Of a DNA stretch of 64,000 nt, positions 1 to 10,000 are shown in pieces. The notes below the pieces were generated by a model. That model ran no database searches, was not told where the DNA came from, and worked only from the letters and a program-made list of their open reading frames with translations. The DNA comes from Thermoplasmatota archaeon (lineage in GTDB: Archaea; Thermoplasmatota; Thermoplasmata; UBA10834), in the NCBI GenBank assembly GCA_018818785.1, contig JAHIRF010000005.1, positions 353,333-417,332 on the forward strand. The letters are read 5' to 3'. Position 1 is the stretch's first letter; the number at the start of each line of letters is the position of its first letter. A program made the position numbers and the translations under genes.

Positions 1-3000
1 GTAGGCGGGGTCGAGTCCATCGCGAATGCATATGATGCATGCGCCTCGTTCCCTGCCAAGTCGTAGACGATGACTGTCACGGTAAAGTAACCATCCGCGG
101 GGCAGTTAGTGAGTGATATGTAGATATCGTGGTACGGGCTCGTCCTCATCTCTCCCCAGAGCATCCAGCTTACGATATCCAGGTGCTCCTCGGTGATATC
201 CAGTGTTATTGTATCATCGGGGTTGACGAACGAGCCGTCGATCGGGGATGCGAGCATGATCTCTGGTGGCGTGTCGTCCACGGTTACCGTGAATGTCTTC
301 TGTGCCGACTGGTCATGATCGTTGGTTGCGTTGACCGTAACCTCGTACACGCCTTCGCTCCAGTCTTCGGTCTGTATCGTGTAGGGTTCTTCCAGGTCAT
401 GCCAGGAACCGCCGATGGTCCATATGGCAGTCATATCTCCCAATCCGAGGAACGAGAATTCGAGTGGAACACCAGATTGCACGACGGCATCGTCACCGGG
501 GCTCTCCAGCAAGATGACTATGAACTGATCGGATATCTCGAAACTAGTGGATGCTGAGGCTGAATTCCCGAGCAGGTCTGTTGCCGTGACCTCGACAGTG
601 TGCGTCCCGATCTCCCACCCCGTCATATCTATCGTGTAGGGTGTATCGAAGACCTGCGGGGCGCCGCTGTCCATGCTCCAGACCACCGAAGCGAGATGCT
701 CGTCGCTCACCGATGCGGTAAGTGTATCGCATTGAGGAATCAGCATGCCATCTTCCGGATAGGTGATCGCAACGATCGGGTCCGATCCATCGACCTCGAA
801 CACGAACGACGCCTCTGTCTCTCCTCTGAGGTCGTCCGTCGCGACCACGGTCATGGTATGGGTCCCATCTTTCCAGGTGCTTGTCGAAACGTCCCAAGGT
901 GAGGACAACGCTCCCATCGGTGCGCCGTCCAGATACCACTGCGCCGTTACCGTGCCGTCATCCTCCACAATGAGGTCGATTCCCGTCCCAGGTGCGATCA
1001 GACTGCCGTCGCCGGGTGAGACGAGCGTTATGCTGGGTAGCGTGTTGGAGTATTCTCCAGATGTGAATGCGATAGTCCTCGTGACGCTCTCGTATATCCC
1101 TAGGTCGAAAGTCGCCGTGACGAGGACCGTATCACCCTGTGCGGTGAAGAGGTCTAGTGGGTTGAAGTGCCACTCGAAGCGTATCGCGCCGTTGTGCTCG
1201 TGGCCGTCCGAGGTGACATACTCGTCCAGGATTACGCCGATTTTAACACCATCGACCGTGAGTTCGATCGGGACTGCGCCGCTTGCGTGGAGTGGCTCGC
1301 CGGACATGTCCGTGAGCTCTCCGTATAGGACGACAACCTCGTCGGCACTTCTGTATCCGATCTCAGTCTCGTCCGTTGTAAGCTGGAATGTAACCGGCAC
1401 CTGCATCAGCGCTGCGTTTGATGCGGTGTACTGTATGTAGTTGCCGGATGAATCCGTGACCTTCATCAATAGGTCGATTGCTGTGTCGCTCCCATCGGTC
1501 TGTATGCTTGTCTTGTAGGCTCCGCCACCGAGGTTAGTCACTGTGAGCGGATTCCATGCGGAGACATCGTCCGATCTCCAGCTCACTTCGACCGTCCCTA
1601 TGGTAGACGCGTCGGTGGTCGTGAATTCCAGGTCCACAAGGTCCCCTGGAACGAACTTCTGGGACATCGCGAGCGAGGTTATTGCTGGCGGATCCGAGTC
1701 GACGCTGGGTGAGGTGAACCCGAGCTCGATGATAACATTGTCACATATCTGCGCCGATGGTGTATAGGTAATTCTTGCGACGTAGCTGCCGGCACCCATC
1801 AAGTCCATCGTCTTGACTGCATCTGGTCTGGACAGGAACTCTGAGAGCTGGTACACTCCGACAAACTGACCATTCTTGTAGAGATTCAGCACAGGTGTAC
1901 TGATCCCTCCGACCTTGGCCCCAGCCTGGTCCCTGAGGAGCGGGTGGTACAGGACCATCGTATCGTCTCCGTTTATCGTGTAGACCGATGGATAGAATGG
2001 TCCAGCACCGAGTCTATCCGACTCCGTCAGATCACCGATCGGTTCGAGGTAGGTGCGGTCCGGGAGTTCTATATTCGAAGCTGTCGCGGTTGCGACGAGA
2101 TGGTCGTAGTCCGCTGTGTAGTATGCCCTTTCCGAGTACCCTCCGAATATGCTCTGTGGGAAGTACAGCTCAGAGAACACACCTTGGACTATCGTCGTCC
2201 TGGTCATGCCCGAGAAGAAGGAGTTGAGGGAAGTGTCCGTGTCCCTTCTTGTGAAGAATGCAGCATCTCCACCTATCGAGAGATGGTTGCCCCAGTCTCC
2301 CCAGATATCTGTGAGCTGGCCAGAGATGTCGTACTTTGTCTCGTATACGGAGTATTGTCCGTCGATTAGTGTGAGTGTAGTGGGCGTGCTCGCGTCCACG
2401 CCGTCGAACTCCCATGCGAGGAGGTACTGGAGATCTGCGTTGGCCTCGATGTAGAACTCAGTCGAGGTTCCGCTGGTGTACTCGTACCAGTTGTGCCAGT
2501 TCCTGCTCATGAACTCCCACATGGGGGCGGTATATGAGAAGCCTGAGACCGATATGCCGATGCTCTCGGTCGTATCGGATACGAAGATGTACTTGGAGTG
2601 CGGGATGGAGAAGACATCGCTGCCGGACATCGAGTAGTCCGAGCCGATGAGATGGAATGATATGTTCTTCGTCCCCTCGTGTCTGAGGTAGACGCGATAA
2701 TCCTTCACGTATATCGGAAGTCCCTCGTCCGTTTCGAGATCGAGAGTCATCTTCCTTGCGGTCGACATCGTGAGGTAGACATCGACTGTGGACAGTCTGC
2801 CGACAGTCACGGTCTTGGATAGAAGGTACGGATCCACGTAGTTGTATATGTCCTGATGGCCCGCAGCGCTCACGGAATAATCACCCGACGGCACGAGGAA
2901 GCTAGCCGGAGGTGCAGGGTTGATGTTTCCCCTCGCCATCATGGTCAGATCCGCATCCGGGAGCCTATATGCCCACACTCCTCCGAACGGGTCGTTGACC

Positions 3001-4787
3001 TCCTTGCCGTTCTCATCCAGGACATGCACGTTCAGGGTCGATAGAGCAGCGAATCCAAAGGGTATGATCACGCTCTTGGAGGCGTATGTCAACCTCACTT
3101 CGCCCTCGAAGTATCCTTCATCAGTGTTCGGACCAGGTGCGGGTACTGAGAGGGTGACTGCCCCGCTCATACCCGAGCTGATGGGTATCGAAGAGGGAGA
3201 TACGCTGGAAGTGTTCGCCCAGACCATAAGGTTCGTGACGCCGTCTGCCGAGAGCGAGAGCCAATCGTCGGTAGAGCTGGCGAGGTTCACATACAATCCT
3301 ATGTTGGTCACCGTAGCTGTCTGCACAGGCGCTCCTGCGAAGCCGTATGAGATAAGCGCGGGCACCGGGAACAGAGTCGTGTCCGCAGCGGCCGGGAGCC
3401 ACATCTCGCCTGCACCGACGCTCCACAATGATGCGTCCAAGTCGTTCGCGCTGGTTATGATTGCTGATTTGATCTGTTGAGGAGTCCATTCTGGATGAAG
3501 TTGCAGAAGGAGTGCCACACCACCGCTGACGTGCGGGGTGGCCATCGAGGTTCCGCTAGCTGCGAGATACCCTGTCGGTGAGCTGAGAGAACCGCTGGTA
3601 GGCACGGTCGAGGTTATTGAGACGCCAGGAGCGGATATCTCCGGCTTGATCGTCAGATCTGGGATGGTTCCCCTGGAGCTGAAAGCTGCCAGCACGCCGT
3701 CGTCATCGACCGCCCCGACGGTTATCGCATCGAGCGCGACCCCTGGAGACGCAACGGTCCCCATCGCCGGTCCTGCATTGCCCGCAGCAACCACGACCAC
3801 GATCCCTGCTTCCACTGCTCTCGTTACTGCGAGACAGACCGGGTCGGATGCTTCGCCGGCACCACCGAGGCTCATGCTTATGACGTCAGCCTGGTCGGAG
3901 GTGTCGCCGTCGCCGTTGGGGTCCATCGCCCTGTCGATGGCTGCTATGACATCGCTCATGCTGCCCTGCCCGTCGGGTCCCAGGGTCTTGTACGCGAGCA
4001 GTTTTGCGTCGGGTGCGACGCCCTTGATCCCGCCGTTCGCGGCGATCGTTCCTGCCACATGAGTCCCGTGGCCGTTGTCATCCATCGGGTTTGAGTCATG
4101 ATTATAGAAGTCGTATCCGCCGATCACCTTGTAGGTCGGACCGAACCCGCCGCCTAGATCGGGATGAGTGTAATCGATGCCAGTGTCGATGACTGCTACG
4201 ACGATTCCCCTGCCTGTCACTGGGTATCCGTTTGAGTCCGTGCGCTCCCAGAGCTCGTCGGCGCCTATCTGCGTGACGCTCTCCGTCAAGAACGCCTCGA
4301 CCGGGAGGTCGGGATAGACCGAGATGGACTCATCGAGTGATAGGATTTCGTCCAGGGTCTGTATCGTGACTCTGGCTGAGAATCCTGTGAATGCATATGT
4401 ATACTCGCTTCCGGAGGTCAACTGCATGTCGAAGAACCGTAGCCCTCCTTCCGAGTCGGTGTGCTGATAGGTGTAACCCTCGGGTACCGATACGATTATT
4501 CCTATGTAGCCCGCCTCGTCTGCCATGCTATCCCAGTCCCACTGCTGTCCGTTCCAGGATGGGGATAGTCTCGTGATCGTGTTGGCGTCTCCGCTAATTG
4601 CGACCTCATGCGGTTGGCTTTCGGTGGACGAGGTCAATGCTGAGAGCGCACCTGGTGAGGAGAATAACATGAGGGCCGCTATCGTGAGGGCGAATAGCAT
4701 CACCGCTGAGAAATGGACCGACATCAGCCCGCGCTCTTCGGTTGTTCTGCAGCCGTTGCGCAGCCGCAGCGAATACTTCCTTCTCAC
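1..4787 (-). CDS. Secreted S8 subtilisin-like protease with long Ig-like C-terminal region (3' end beyond window)
   Basis: No stop codon appears between the GTG start and the window edge, giving at least 1595 residues. GTG at 4787 follows a GAGGGTGA ribosome site by about six bases. Residues 1-20 are basic and 21-48 hydrophobic, so this is a signal peptide or anchor. An inhibitor-I9-like propeptide spans about 95-165. The catalytic triad is complete: Asp201 in VIDTGIDYTHPDL, His240 in NGHGTHVAGT, Ser414 in SGTSMATPHVSG, with the oxyanion Asn337 in AAGNAGP. After the catalytic domain (to about 445) comes a large beta-rich region. From about 1030 onward it holds tandem Ig-like modules of about 90 residues, with phrases such as VEVTATDLLGNSASAS and VTVIVYDLAGNEAHA. 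The known family role is extracellular proteolysis; the substrate is unknown. The protein resembles archaeal surface subtilases; a C-terminal anchor would lie outside the window. Confidence 0.93.
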   Translation of the reverse strand, partial: MRRKYSLRLRNGCRTTEERGLMSVHFSAVMLFALTIAALMLFSSPGALSALTSSTESQPHEVAISGDANTITRLSPSWNGQQWDWDSMADEAGYIGIIVSVPEGYTYQHTDSEGGLRFFDMQLTSGSEYTYAFTGFSARVTIQTLDEILSLDESISVYPDLPVEAFLTESVTQIGADELWERTDSNGYPVTGRGIVVAVIDTGIDYTHPDLGGGFGPTYKVIGGYDFYNHDSNPMDDNGHGTHVAGTIAANGGIKGVAPDAKLLAYKTLGPDGQGSMSDVIAAIDRAMDPNGDGDTSDQADVISMSLGGAGEASDPVCLAVTRAVEAGIVVVVAAGNAGPAMGTVASPGVALDAITVGAVDDDGVLAAFSSRGTIPDLTIKPEISAPGVSITSTVPTSGSLSSPTGYLAASGTSMATPHVSGGVALLLQLHPEWTPQQIKSAIITSANDLDASLWSVGAGEMWLPAAADTTLFPVPALISYGFAGAPVQTATVTNIGLYVNLASSTDDWLSLSADGVTNLMVWANTSSVSPSSIPISSGMSGAVTLSVPAPGPNTDEGYFEGEVRLTYASKSVIIPFGFAALSTLNVHVLDENGKEVNDPFGGVWAYRLPDADLTMMARGNINPAPPASFLVPSGDYSVSAAGHQDIYNYVDPYLLSKTVTVGRLSTVDVYLTMSTARKMTLDLETDEGLPIYVKDYRVYLRHEGTKNISFHLIGSDYSMSGSDVFSIPHSKYIFVSDTTESIGISVSGFSYTAPMWEFMSRNWHNWYEYTSGTSTEFYIEANADLQYLLAWEFDGVDASTPTTLTLIDGQYSVYETKYDISGQLTDIWGDWGNHLSIGGDAAFFTRRDTDTSLNSFFSGMTRTTIVQGVFSELYFPQSIFGGYSERAYYTADYDHLVATATASNIELPDRTYLEPIGDLTESDRLGAGPFYPSVYTINGDDTMVLYHPLLRDQAGAKVGGISTPVLNLYKNGQFVGVYQLSEFLSRPDAVKTMDLMGAGSYVARITYTPSAQICDNVIIELGFTSPSVDSDPPAITSLAMSQKFVPGDLVDLEFTTTDASTIGTVEVSWRSDDVSAWNPLTVTNLGGGAYKTSIQTDGSDTAIDLLMKVTDSSGNYIQYTASNAALMQVPVTFQLTTDETEIGYRSADEVVVLYGELTDMSGEPLHASGAVPIELTVDGVKIGVILDEYVTSDGHEHNGAIRFEWHFNPLDLFTAQGDTVLVTATFDLGIYESVTRTIAFTSGEYSNTLPSITLVSPGDGSLIAPGTGIDLIVEDDGTVTAQWYLDGAPMGALSSPWDVSTSTWKDGTHTMTVVATDDLRGETEASFVFEVDGSDPIVAITYPEDGMLIPQCDTLTASVSDEHLASVVWSMDSGAPQVFDTPYTIDMTGWEIGTHTVEVTATDLLGNSASASTSFEISDQFIVILLESPGDDAVVQSGVPLEFSFLGLGDMTAIWTIGGSWHDLEEPYTIQTEDWSEGVYEVTVNATNDHDQSAQKTFTVTVDDTPPEIMLASPIDGSFVNPDDTITLDITEEHLDIVSWMLWGEMRTSPYHDIYISLTNCPADGYFTVTVIVYDLAGNEAHASYAFAMDSTPP

Positions 4788-4909
4788 TTGCGTTCACCCT
4801 CTCTTGTGATGTTCTAGCGGGCGCGCGTAATATGAAGGCATATTGCGTAGTTATCACTCACAGAAACATATCCCATCCCTTCACGAGATCGCTCACCGAG
4901 TGACGTTCA

Positions 4910-4929
4910 AGGCTTGCCTAGGCGAGCCT
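4910..4929. promoter_or_regulatory. 20-bp near-perfect palindrome upstream of the subtilase gene
   Basis: AGGCTTGCCTAGGCGAGCCT is its own reverse complement except for one base pair (positions 6 and 15). It lies 120 bases upstream of the subtilase GTG, between that gene and a TTTTATA element (minus strand, about 4945-4950). This suits a dimeric regulator site, or a hairpin in a long leader. The function is inferred from symmetry and position only. Confidence 0.4.
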
Positions 4930-4966
4930 GGCATGATACTGACGCGTATAAAACATTATTCTCAAT

Positions 4967-5016
4967 CTTGATACCCGTAGGTACAAGTTTCAATAGGTGA
5001 AGAAATCGGTATCAAG
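4967..5016. repeat. 9-bp inverted repeat with 32-base loop
   Basis: CTTGATACC (4967-4975) and GGTATCAAG (5008-5016) are exact reverse complements around a 32-base AT-rich loop, in the intergenic space between the subtilase promoter and the orphan sorting-tail ORF. It could be a regulatory element or a relic of a small mobile element; nothing else in the sequence decides between these. Confidence 0.35.
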
Positions 5017-5047
5017 GGGTTTGGATGTATCCGTCTGGCGTACCGGT

Positions 5048-5266
5048 TCAGCGGCGTCTCTTCATCGCGACGACCGCGATTCCGACGGCGCCGATCGCAC
5101 CGCCAGCGAGCAACAGGCCGAAGTAGCTGCCGAACTCAGGTATTTCGAATGTGAATGATACGTTCACCCATTGATAGGGTGCTGACGTGGCGATCGTGGA
5201 GTTGGGCGGTTGCTGTGCAGATTCAGGATCAAGAATCCTATGGCCGATGTGAGACATCTTATGCAA
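5048..5266 (-). pseudogene. Orphan PEFG-type C-terminal sorting tail (probable remnant of a surface protein)
   Basis: This 72-residue ORF (TTG at its 5' end) has no signal peptide or recognisable N-terminal domain. Its last 33 residues have the tripartite layout of an archaeal sorting signal: an IPEFG motif (about residues 42-46), a hydrophobic span of about 20 residues rich in Gly/Ala/Val, and a terminal KRRR. Such tails (PEF/PEFG-CTERM families) are normally the ends of long secreted proteins processed by archaeosortases. A tail with no body suggests the end of a decayed surface-protein gene. A genuine small membrane protein is the alternative. Confidence 0.5.
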
Positions 5267-5570
5267 GAGAATGATGCGTGACCTGATTATGAATGAATAG
5301 AATCAATTGACTGCTCAAAGCAATCTTTTCTTTCTCCACGATTGCGGGTGGTGCGGAATCAATTGTGATGGTTCGTGGGAAGAATCCCTGGTCCAATTTA
5401 CTGGGACGATGCCCTTCGGGACAATCCTTTTTGTAGGAGTTCAACATACAGTCTCAAAACCACAAATCACTCGGCGCCTCTGGCACTTCTGGACGCATTG
5501 ATTAGAGGCGGACCGCATAGACTGTGGAGAAGAAGACGATGAGCTGAAAACGGAAAAGGAGGCGAGAAAC
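5267..5570. other. Non-coding stretch upstream of the mttB-like gene
   Basis: About 300 bases with only short ORFs on either strand that show no family features. The upstream part is presumably the lost body of the sorting-tail remnant on the minus strand. The last 25 bases hold a good ribosome site (AAGGAGG, eight bases before the ATG) for the methyltransferase gene. I see no clear TATA element. Confidence 0.5.
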
Positions 5571-7019
5571 ATGGAGGGTATCAAGTGTGGACCCAAGCTG
5601 AAGGTTCTGACGGATGAACAGGTCGATGCGATTCACGAGGCTACGCTGAAGATTCTTGAGAAGACCGGCGTTAGGTTCGATAGCGAGAATGCTCTCAAAC
5701 GCCTCATAGCTGCCGGGGCAGTCATGCACCCGACCAGGAAGAACGTGCTTACATTCCCGAGGAGCATGGTCGAGGAATGTATCAAGAAGATCCCACACTA
5801 CGGGACCTACCTCGCGAGAGATCCAAAGAACGATGTTGAATTCGACGGGGAGACCACCTTCGCCCACTGCCTGGGCGGCAACCCGTTGATGAAGGACATC
5901 GACACGGGTGAACCGAGGATGTCCACTCTGAAGGACGTCGAGGATGCAACGAAGCTCATGGACGCGCTTCCCAACTGTCATACGATCTCCAATCTGGTGG
6001 TTGCTACGGACGTGCCACCAGAGATCCTTTCCATCAAGACGATGGAGGCCATGATCAAGAACACCAGCAAGTGCGTCTCCGGTTACGCACTGAACATACC
6101 GACCGTCGATGCGATGGTCAAGATGTGGGCCGCGGTCGCCGGCAGTATGGACGCGCTGATGAAGAGGCCTCTGTTCTCCGTGTACGGTTCGCCGAGCAGC
6201 CCGCTCACTTGGGACGAGCACGCTGCGGACGTCATGCTGAAAGGCGCGGAGTATGGAGCGTTCGTCGACATAGTGCCCTGCCCGATCTGCGGAGGCACGG
6301 CACCAATCACACTCAGTGGCGGTCTCGCGCAGCAGAACGCAGAACTGCTCTCCGGTGTCATGCTCATACAGACGGAGAGCGCGAAGATCCCGATGCAGTA
6401 CTCCGGCAGGTTGAGCATGCTCGACCTCCGAACGGGCAAGAACATCTGGGGAGTTCCCGAGATGGCTCTGGTATCCGCTGCGACGGTACAGATCGCTCAC
6501 AGGTACAACATGATCGCTGATGTGTACGGCGTCACCACCGATGCAAACGACTGGGGCATGCAGGTCGGACTAGAGAGGATGATGGCGGGGATGCTGCCGG
6601 CGATGGCAGGCGCGGACAATCTGTCCGGCATCGGCGGAGCATGGGACAATGCCGCGAGCTACGAGATGCTTGTCATTGACAACGAGATCTATGCAGATAT
6701 CTTCCAGGCGATGCGCGGGATATCCTTGGACGACAACAAACTCGCACTCGACATCATAGACAAGGTCGGTCCGATGGGCAACTACCTCGCACAGATACAC
6801 ACGATGAAGAACATGAAGGACATCCGCATATCGCCTCTGTACGACAAGCGCCCGGCGGACAAGGCGAGGAAGGATGGCATACGCCCGTTGCAGGACCTCG
6901 CGAGGGACGCGGCCAAGAAGATCCTGAAAGAGCACCAGCCAACTCCGTTGGACAAGGACCAGCTCAGGGAGTTGGAAAAGGTCGTGAAGGAGTCCGAGAA
7001 GATACTGATGAAGAAGTGA
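5571..7019 (+). CDS. MttB-superfamily methyltransferase, non-pyrrolysine type
   Basis: 482 residues, matching the MttB (trimethylamine:corrinoid methyltransferase) superfamily along its length. The opening (LTDEQVDAIHEATLKILEKTGVRF) is typical, as are the central Gly-rich TIM-barrel segments (GGTAPITLSGGLAQQNAE) and the late segment ending VIDNEIYADIF. Members with pyrrolysine read through an in-frame TAG. This ORF has none, so it belongs to the non-Pyl branch, which includes glycine betaine, proline betaine and carnitine demethylases. The substrate cannot be read from sequence. The usual partners (MttC-type corrinoid protein, MtbA-type methyltransferase, activating RamA) are absent nearby; the flanking genes are surface proteins. 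The start is fixed by AAGGAGG eight bases upstream. The ORF is intact and convergent with the next gene. Confidence 0.9.
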   Translation: MEGIKCGPKLKVLTDEQVDAIHEATLKILEKTGVRFDSENALKRLIAAGAVMHPTRKNVLTFPRSMVEECIKKIPHYGTYLARDPKNDVEFDGETTFAHCLGGNPLMKDIDTGEPRMSTLKDVEDATKLMDALPNCHTISNLVVATDVPPEILSIKTMEAMIKNTSKCVSGYALNIPTVDAMVKMWAAVAGSMDALMKRPLFSVYGSPSSPLTWDEHAADVMLKGAEYGAFVDIVPCPICGGTAPITLSGGLAQQNAELLSGVMLIQTESAKIPMQYSGRLSMLDLRTGKNIWGVPEMALVSAATVQIAHRYNMIADVYGVTTDANDWGMQVGLERMMAGMLPAMAGADNLSGIGGAWDNAASYEMLVIDNEIYADIFQAMRGISLDDNKLALDIIDKVGPMGNYLAQIHTMKNMKDIRISPLYDKRPADKARKDGIRPLQDLARDAAKKILKEHQPTPLDKDQLRELEKVVKESEKILMKK

Positions 7020-7062
7020 ACCATCCCTCACCGGTATCCCTGCAAACCCGTTCAAAAAACCC

Positions 7063-10000
7063 TTACTTCGTTTTCATCTTTCGAACGAACAGGTAGCCCG
7101 CTGCGCCTATCACTGCGACGATTCCCGCGACCGCGCCGATGACCGCCCAAGGACCGACGGGGCCATTGAGACTGAATACACTCGTCTCGATGGAGAACAT
7201 GATGGTAGTGGTCTGTGAATTGTTCGCTTCGTCATACAGTGTGATGACCAACTCGTGTTCGCCATCCGCCAGGTCCGTCAGTGTGATGCCATCGATCATC
7301 GCGGTGATCGGATCGCCGCTATTCAGTTGGCAGAGAATGATGCATGGGCCACTCATTTCGTCGGAGCAAGTCCATGTGATATCGATCATGTTCGATGTGG
7401 ATCTGAAGCCCGATGCTCGATCAGGGGTCACCACGGGTTCATCCGTGTCAACCTTCACGACAATCGATTTAACGGGCTCGACATTCCCTGAGAAATCGAC
7501 GGAGTAATACTCCAGGAGGTGGACGCCATCTCCCAGGATTATCTCCGAAGAGTAGGTTGACCATTCCTCGGAATCGATCCTGATGAACGTCATGTAGACG
7601 TCGCTCGCATTATCTACTCCTGTGAAGCTGACAGTGACCGGCGAGACATACCATCCTCTTCCGCCTTGAGTTCCGTTCTTCGAGAACTCGGTGTGCGGAG
7701 CCTCGGCATCGATTCCGAATGAAATCTCTTGTGCATCCTCTATGTTGCCCGCGATATCGACAGAATAGAATTCGATCGTATGGAGCCCTTCGCCTTCGAC
7801 GGTGAACGGTGCTGAATACTCCTGCGCTGCATCACCGTCTAAGCTGTAAAACATGCCAGCAACGCCGCTCAATCCATCATACGCTGATAGGTTCACCTCC
7901 ACTGGTGAGCGGTACCAGTTGAAGTGTCCCCACGTTCCTGACAAATCGCAGCTCGTCACGGGCGCAGTGCCATCGATCATGACCTCGATTGATTTCGACG
8001 ATTCGCTGTTGCTGTAGCAATCCACGGAGTAGTACTCGACATGGTGAACCATGTCTCCGAGGAGAATGATTGGGAATTCGTAGACATACCATTCGCCACC
8101 GTCGACTCTGCAATATGTCACGGGGTCGGGATCGAAATCGTCCATCGCGTAGAGAGACACCGCGACCACGCCGGTGTACCAGCCGTCAAGACCCTCTGAA
8201 CCGTTCCATATCACGAACGTGAACGGGGCCTGGTTGTCATAGACCTCCACTGTGATAGATGCACTATCCGTGCTGCCCGATGAGTCGCGCACCTCCAGAC
8301 CTACGGTGTACGTCCCGATCGTGGAATACGAGTGCGTGACCATCTTATCCGTGGACCAATCCACATCCCAAACACCATCACCCTCCCAATCCCATCGAAC
8401 TTCCAATGAGGACGCAAGATCGATATCATCAGTGCACCCAGTAGCATCGAACTCGAATATCGTGGACACATTTCCCGATGACGGCGTCACGGTAACTTCT
8501 GCGACGGGAGGCTGATCCAGGATATCGGACGACATCGAGAATCTGACGAAGGGTGCGCCATATGGCATCAATCCGACCCTGTCCCATTCATTCTCCAGAT
8601 AGCTATGGGCAACCTGAGTGTTCGACCACTCCCACATATCGATCGGACCGACGAATGCCAATGTGCGCGTCAGTGGATCAACGAATATCTGGTCCTCGAA
8701 ATCTGTCCACATGGGCTCGGAATAGATGCAGGTCATCGACTCGTATATCTCGTTGATTACACCAGTTCCGGCGTTTTCCAGGAATAGTTGCTCCTCTGCA
8801 GGCCACTCGAAGAAGAGCGATTCTCCTTCAGACAGATTGAACGCACCAGGGACATTGTGATACCGCACATACTCGCCATATCTCGCAGATCCGGGAGTCA
8901 GGCTCAGCCGCTCCTCATATTCGTAGGCATCATAATCGGAATATGGATGCTGAATGCTCGAAGGCACGTAGTCTTGACACACAGGCTCCCAGACCCAGCA
9001 AGGATCGCCCCCGACAGATGATGCGAATGCATACATCGCATAATCGACCACCGTATCGATATCGATGTTCGATGATTCAGGACCGATCTCCGCGTGCATC
9101 GAGAAGTCCTCGAACCAGTACTCTGAATCATCCATCCACGCGTCGTGCAGCCATCTTGCCATGAGTGCCTCGAATCCCCATGATACGATCTGCTGGTTCA
9201 CGACCACGGTGTCCCCTACACGCTCAGCCGTGAGCTGGTGCATGAACACCTGCAACGGATACTCGTACATGCAGTAGATGTCTAGTCTATCATTCGCTTC
9301 AGAATCGATGTAATCCCACCATGCGAACCTGACGGATTCGCTTTCTGCAGACCACCAGGATGCGAAGTCATCCCACGCATCCACGGGCATGCCCAAGACG
9401 GACATAGCTGCAGTCTGGTCGAGAATCATCTCACCGTCGAATATCGTGATCCATCCGTCGTTGTTGTCCGCAGCGACCGGTGATAAGATCTCCAGTTCTG
9501 CATCGGTGCCGTATGTGAAGTACCAATCGAGCGTGACGTTTCCACCACTTGTGGTCCCAAGGTTCGGGACGAACAAAGGCTTCTCAATCATGTTGATCTC
9601 AGGCATGTTCCTTCCAGTTATGTCCAAGCGCATGTTGGAATATGTCCAGACGTTGCCCTCCTGAAATCCATCGACCCAGTCATAGATGTAGGGATAACTG
9701 TCACTCCATGTGATCTCGTCGCTCCTCTTCTCGTACCATTCACCGAAAGGAACGTTGAACATGTCGTACCATCTGTATTGCATGGACCTCTCGTCTCCAT
9801 AGCCTGGAAGGACTGTCACCACAAGCGAATCGAATGCCGATTGATCATCTTTGTCGGTGACGGTGAGCGTCACATCGATGTTGCCATCCGAATAGAAGCA
9901 TGTGACCACGGACTGCCCGAACATGTCGTACGAACCATCGGGTCCGTCGAAGGACCATGTCCAGTTCAGAGATTCGATCGAGTCATCGGGGTCAATTGCG

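Noticed and set aside
129-4062. Several plus-strand ORFs of 75-225 codons across the first 4 kb
   Set aside because: All lie antisense to the continuous subtilase frame, have low-complexity Ser/Thr/Pro-rich products and no family pattern.
5571-7019. A pyrrolysine-type MttB
   Set aside because: The frame has no internal TAG; an uninterrupted 482-residue ORF puts it in the non-Pyl branch.
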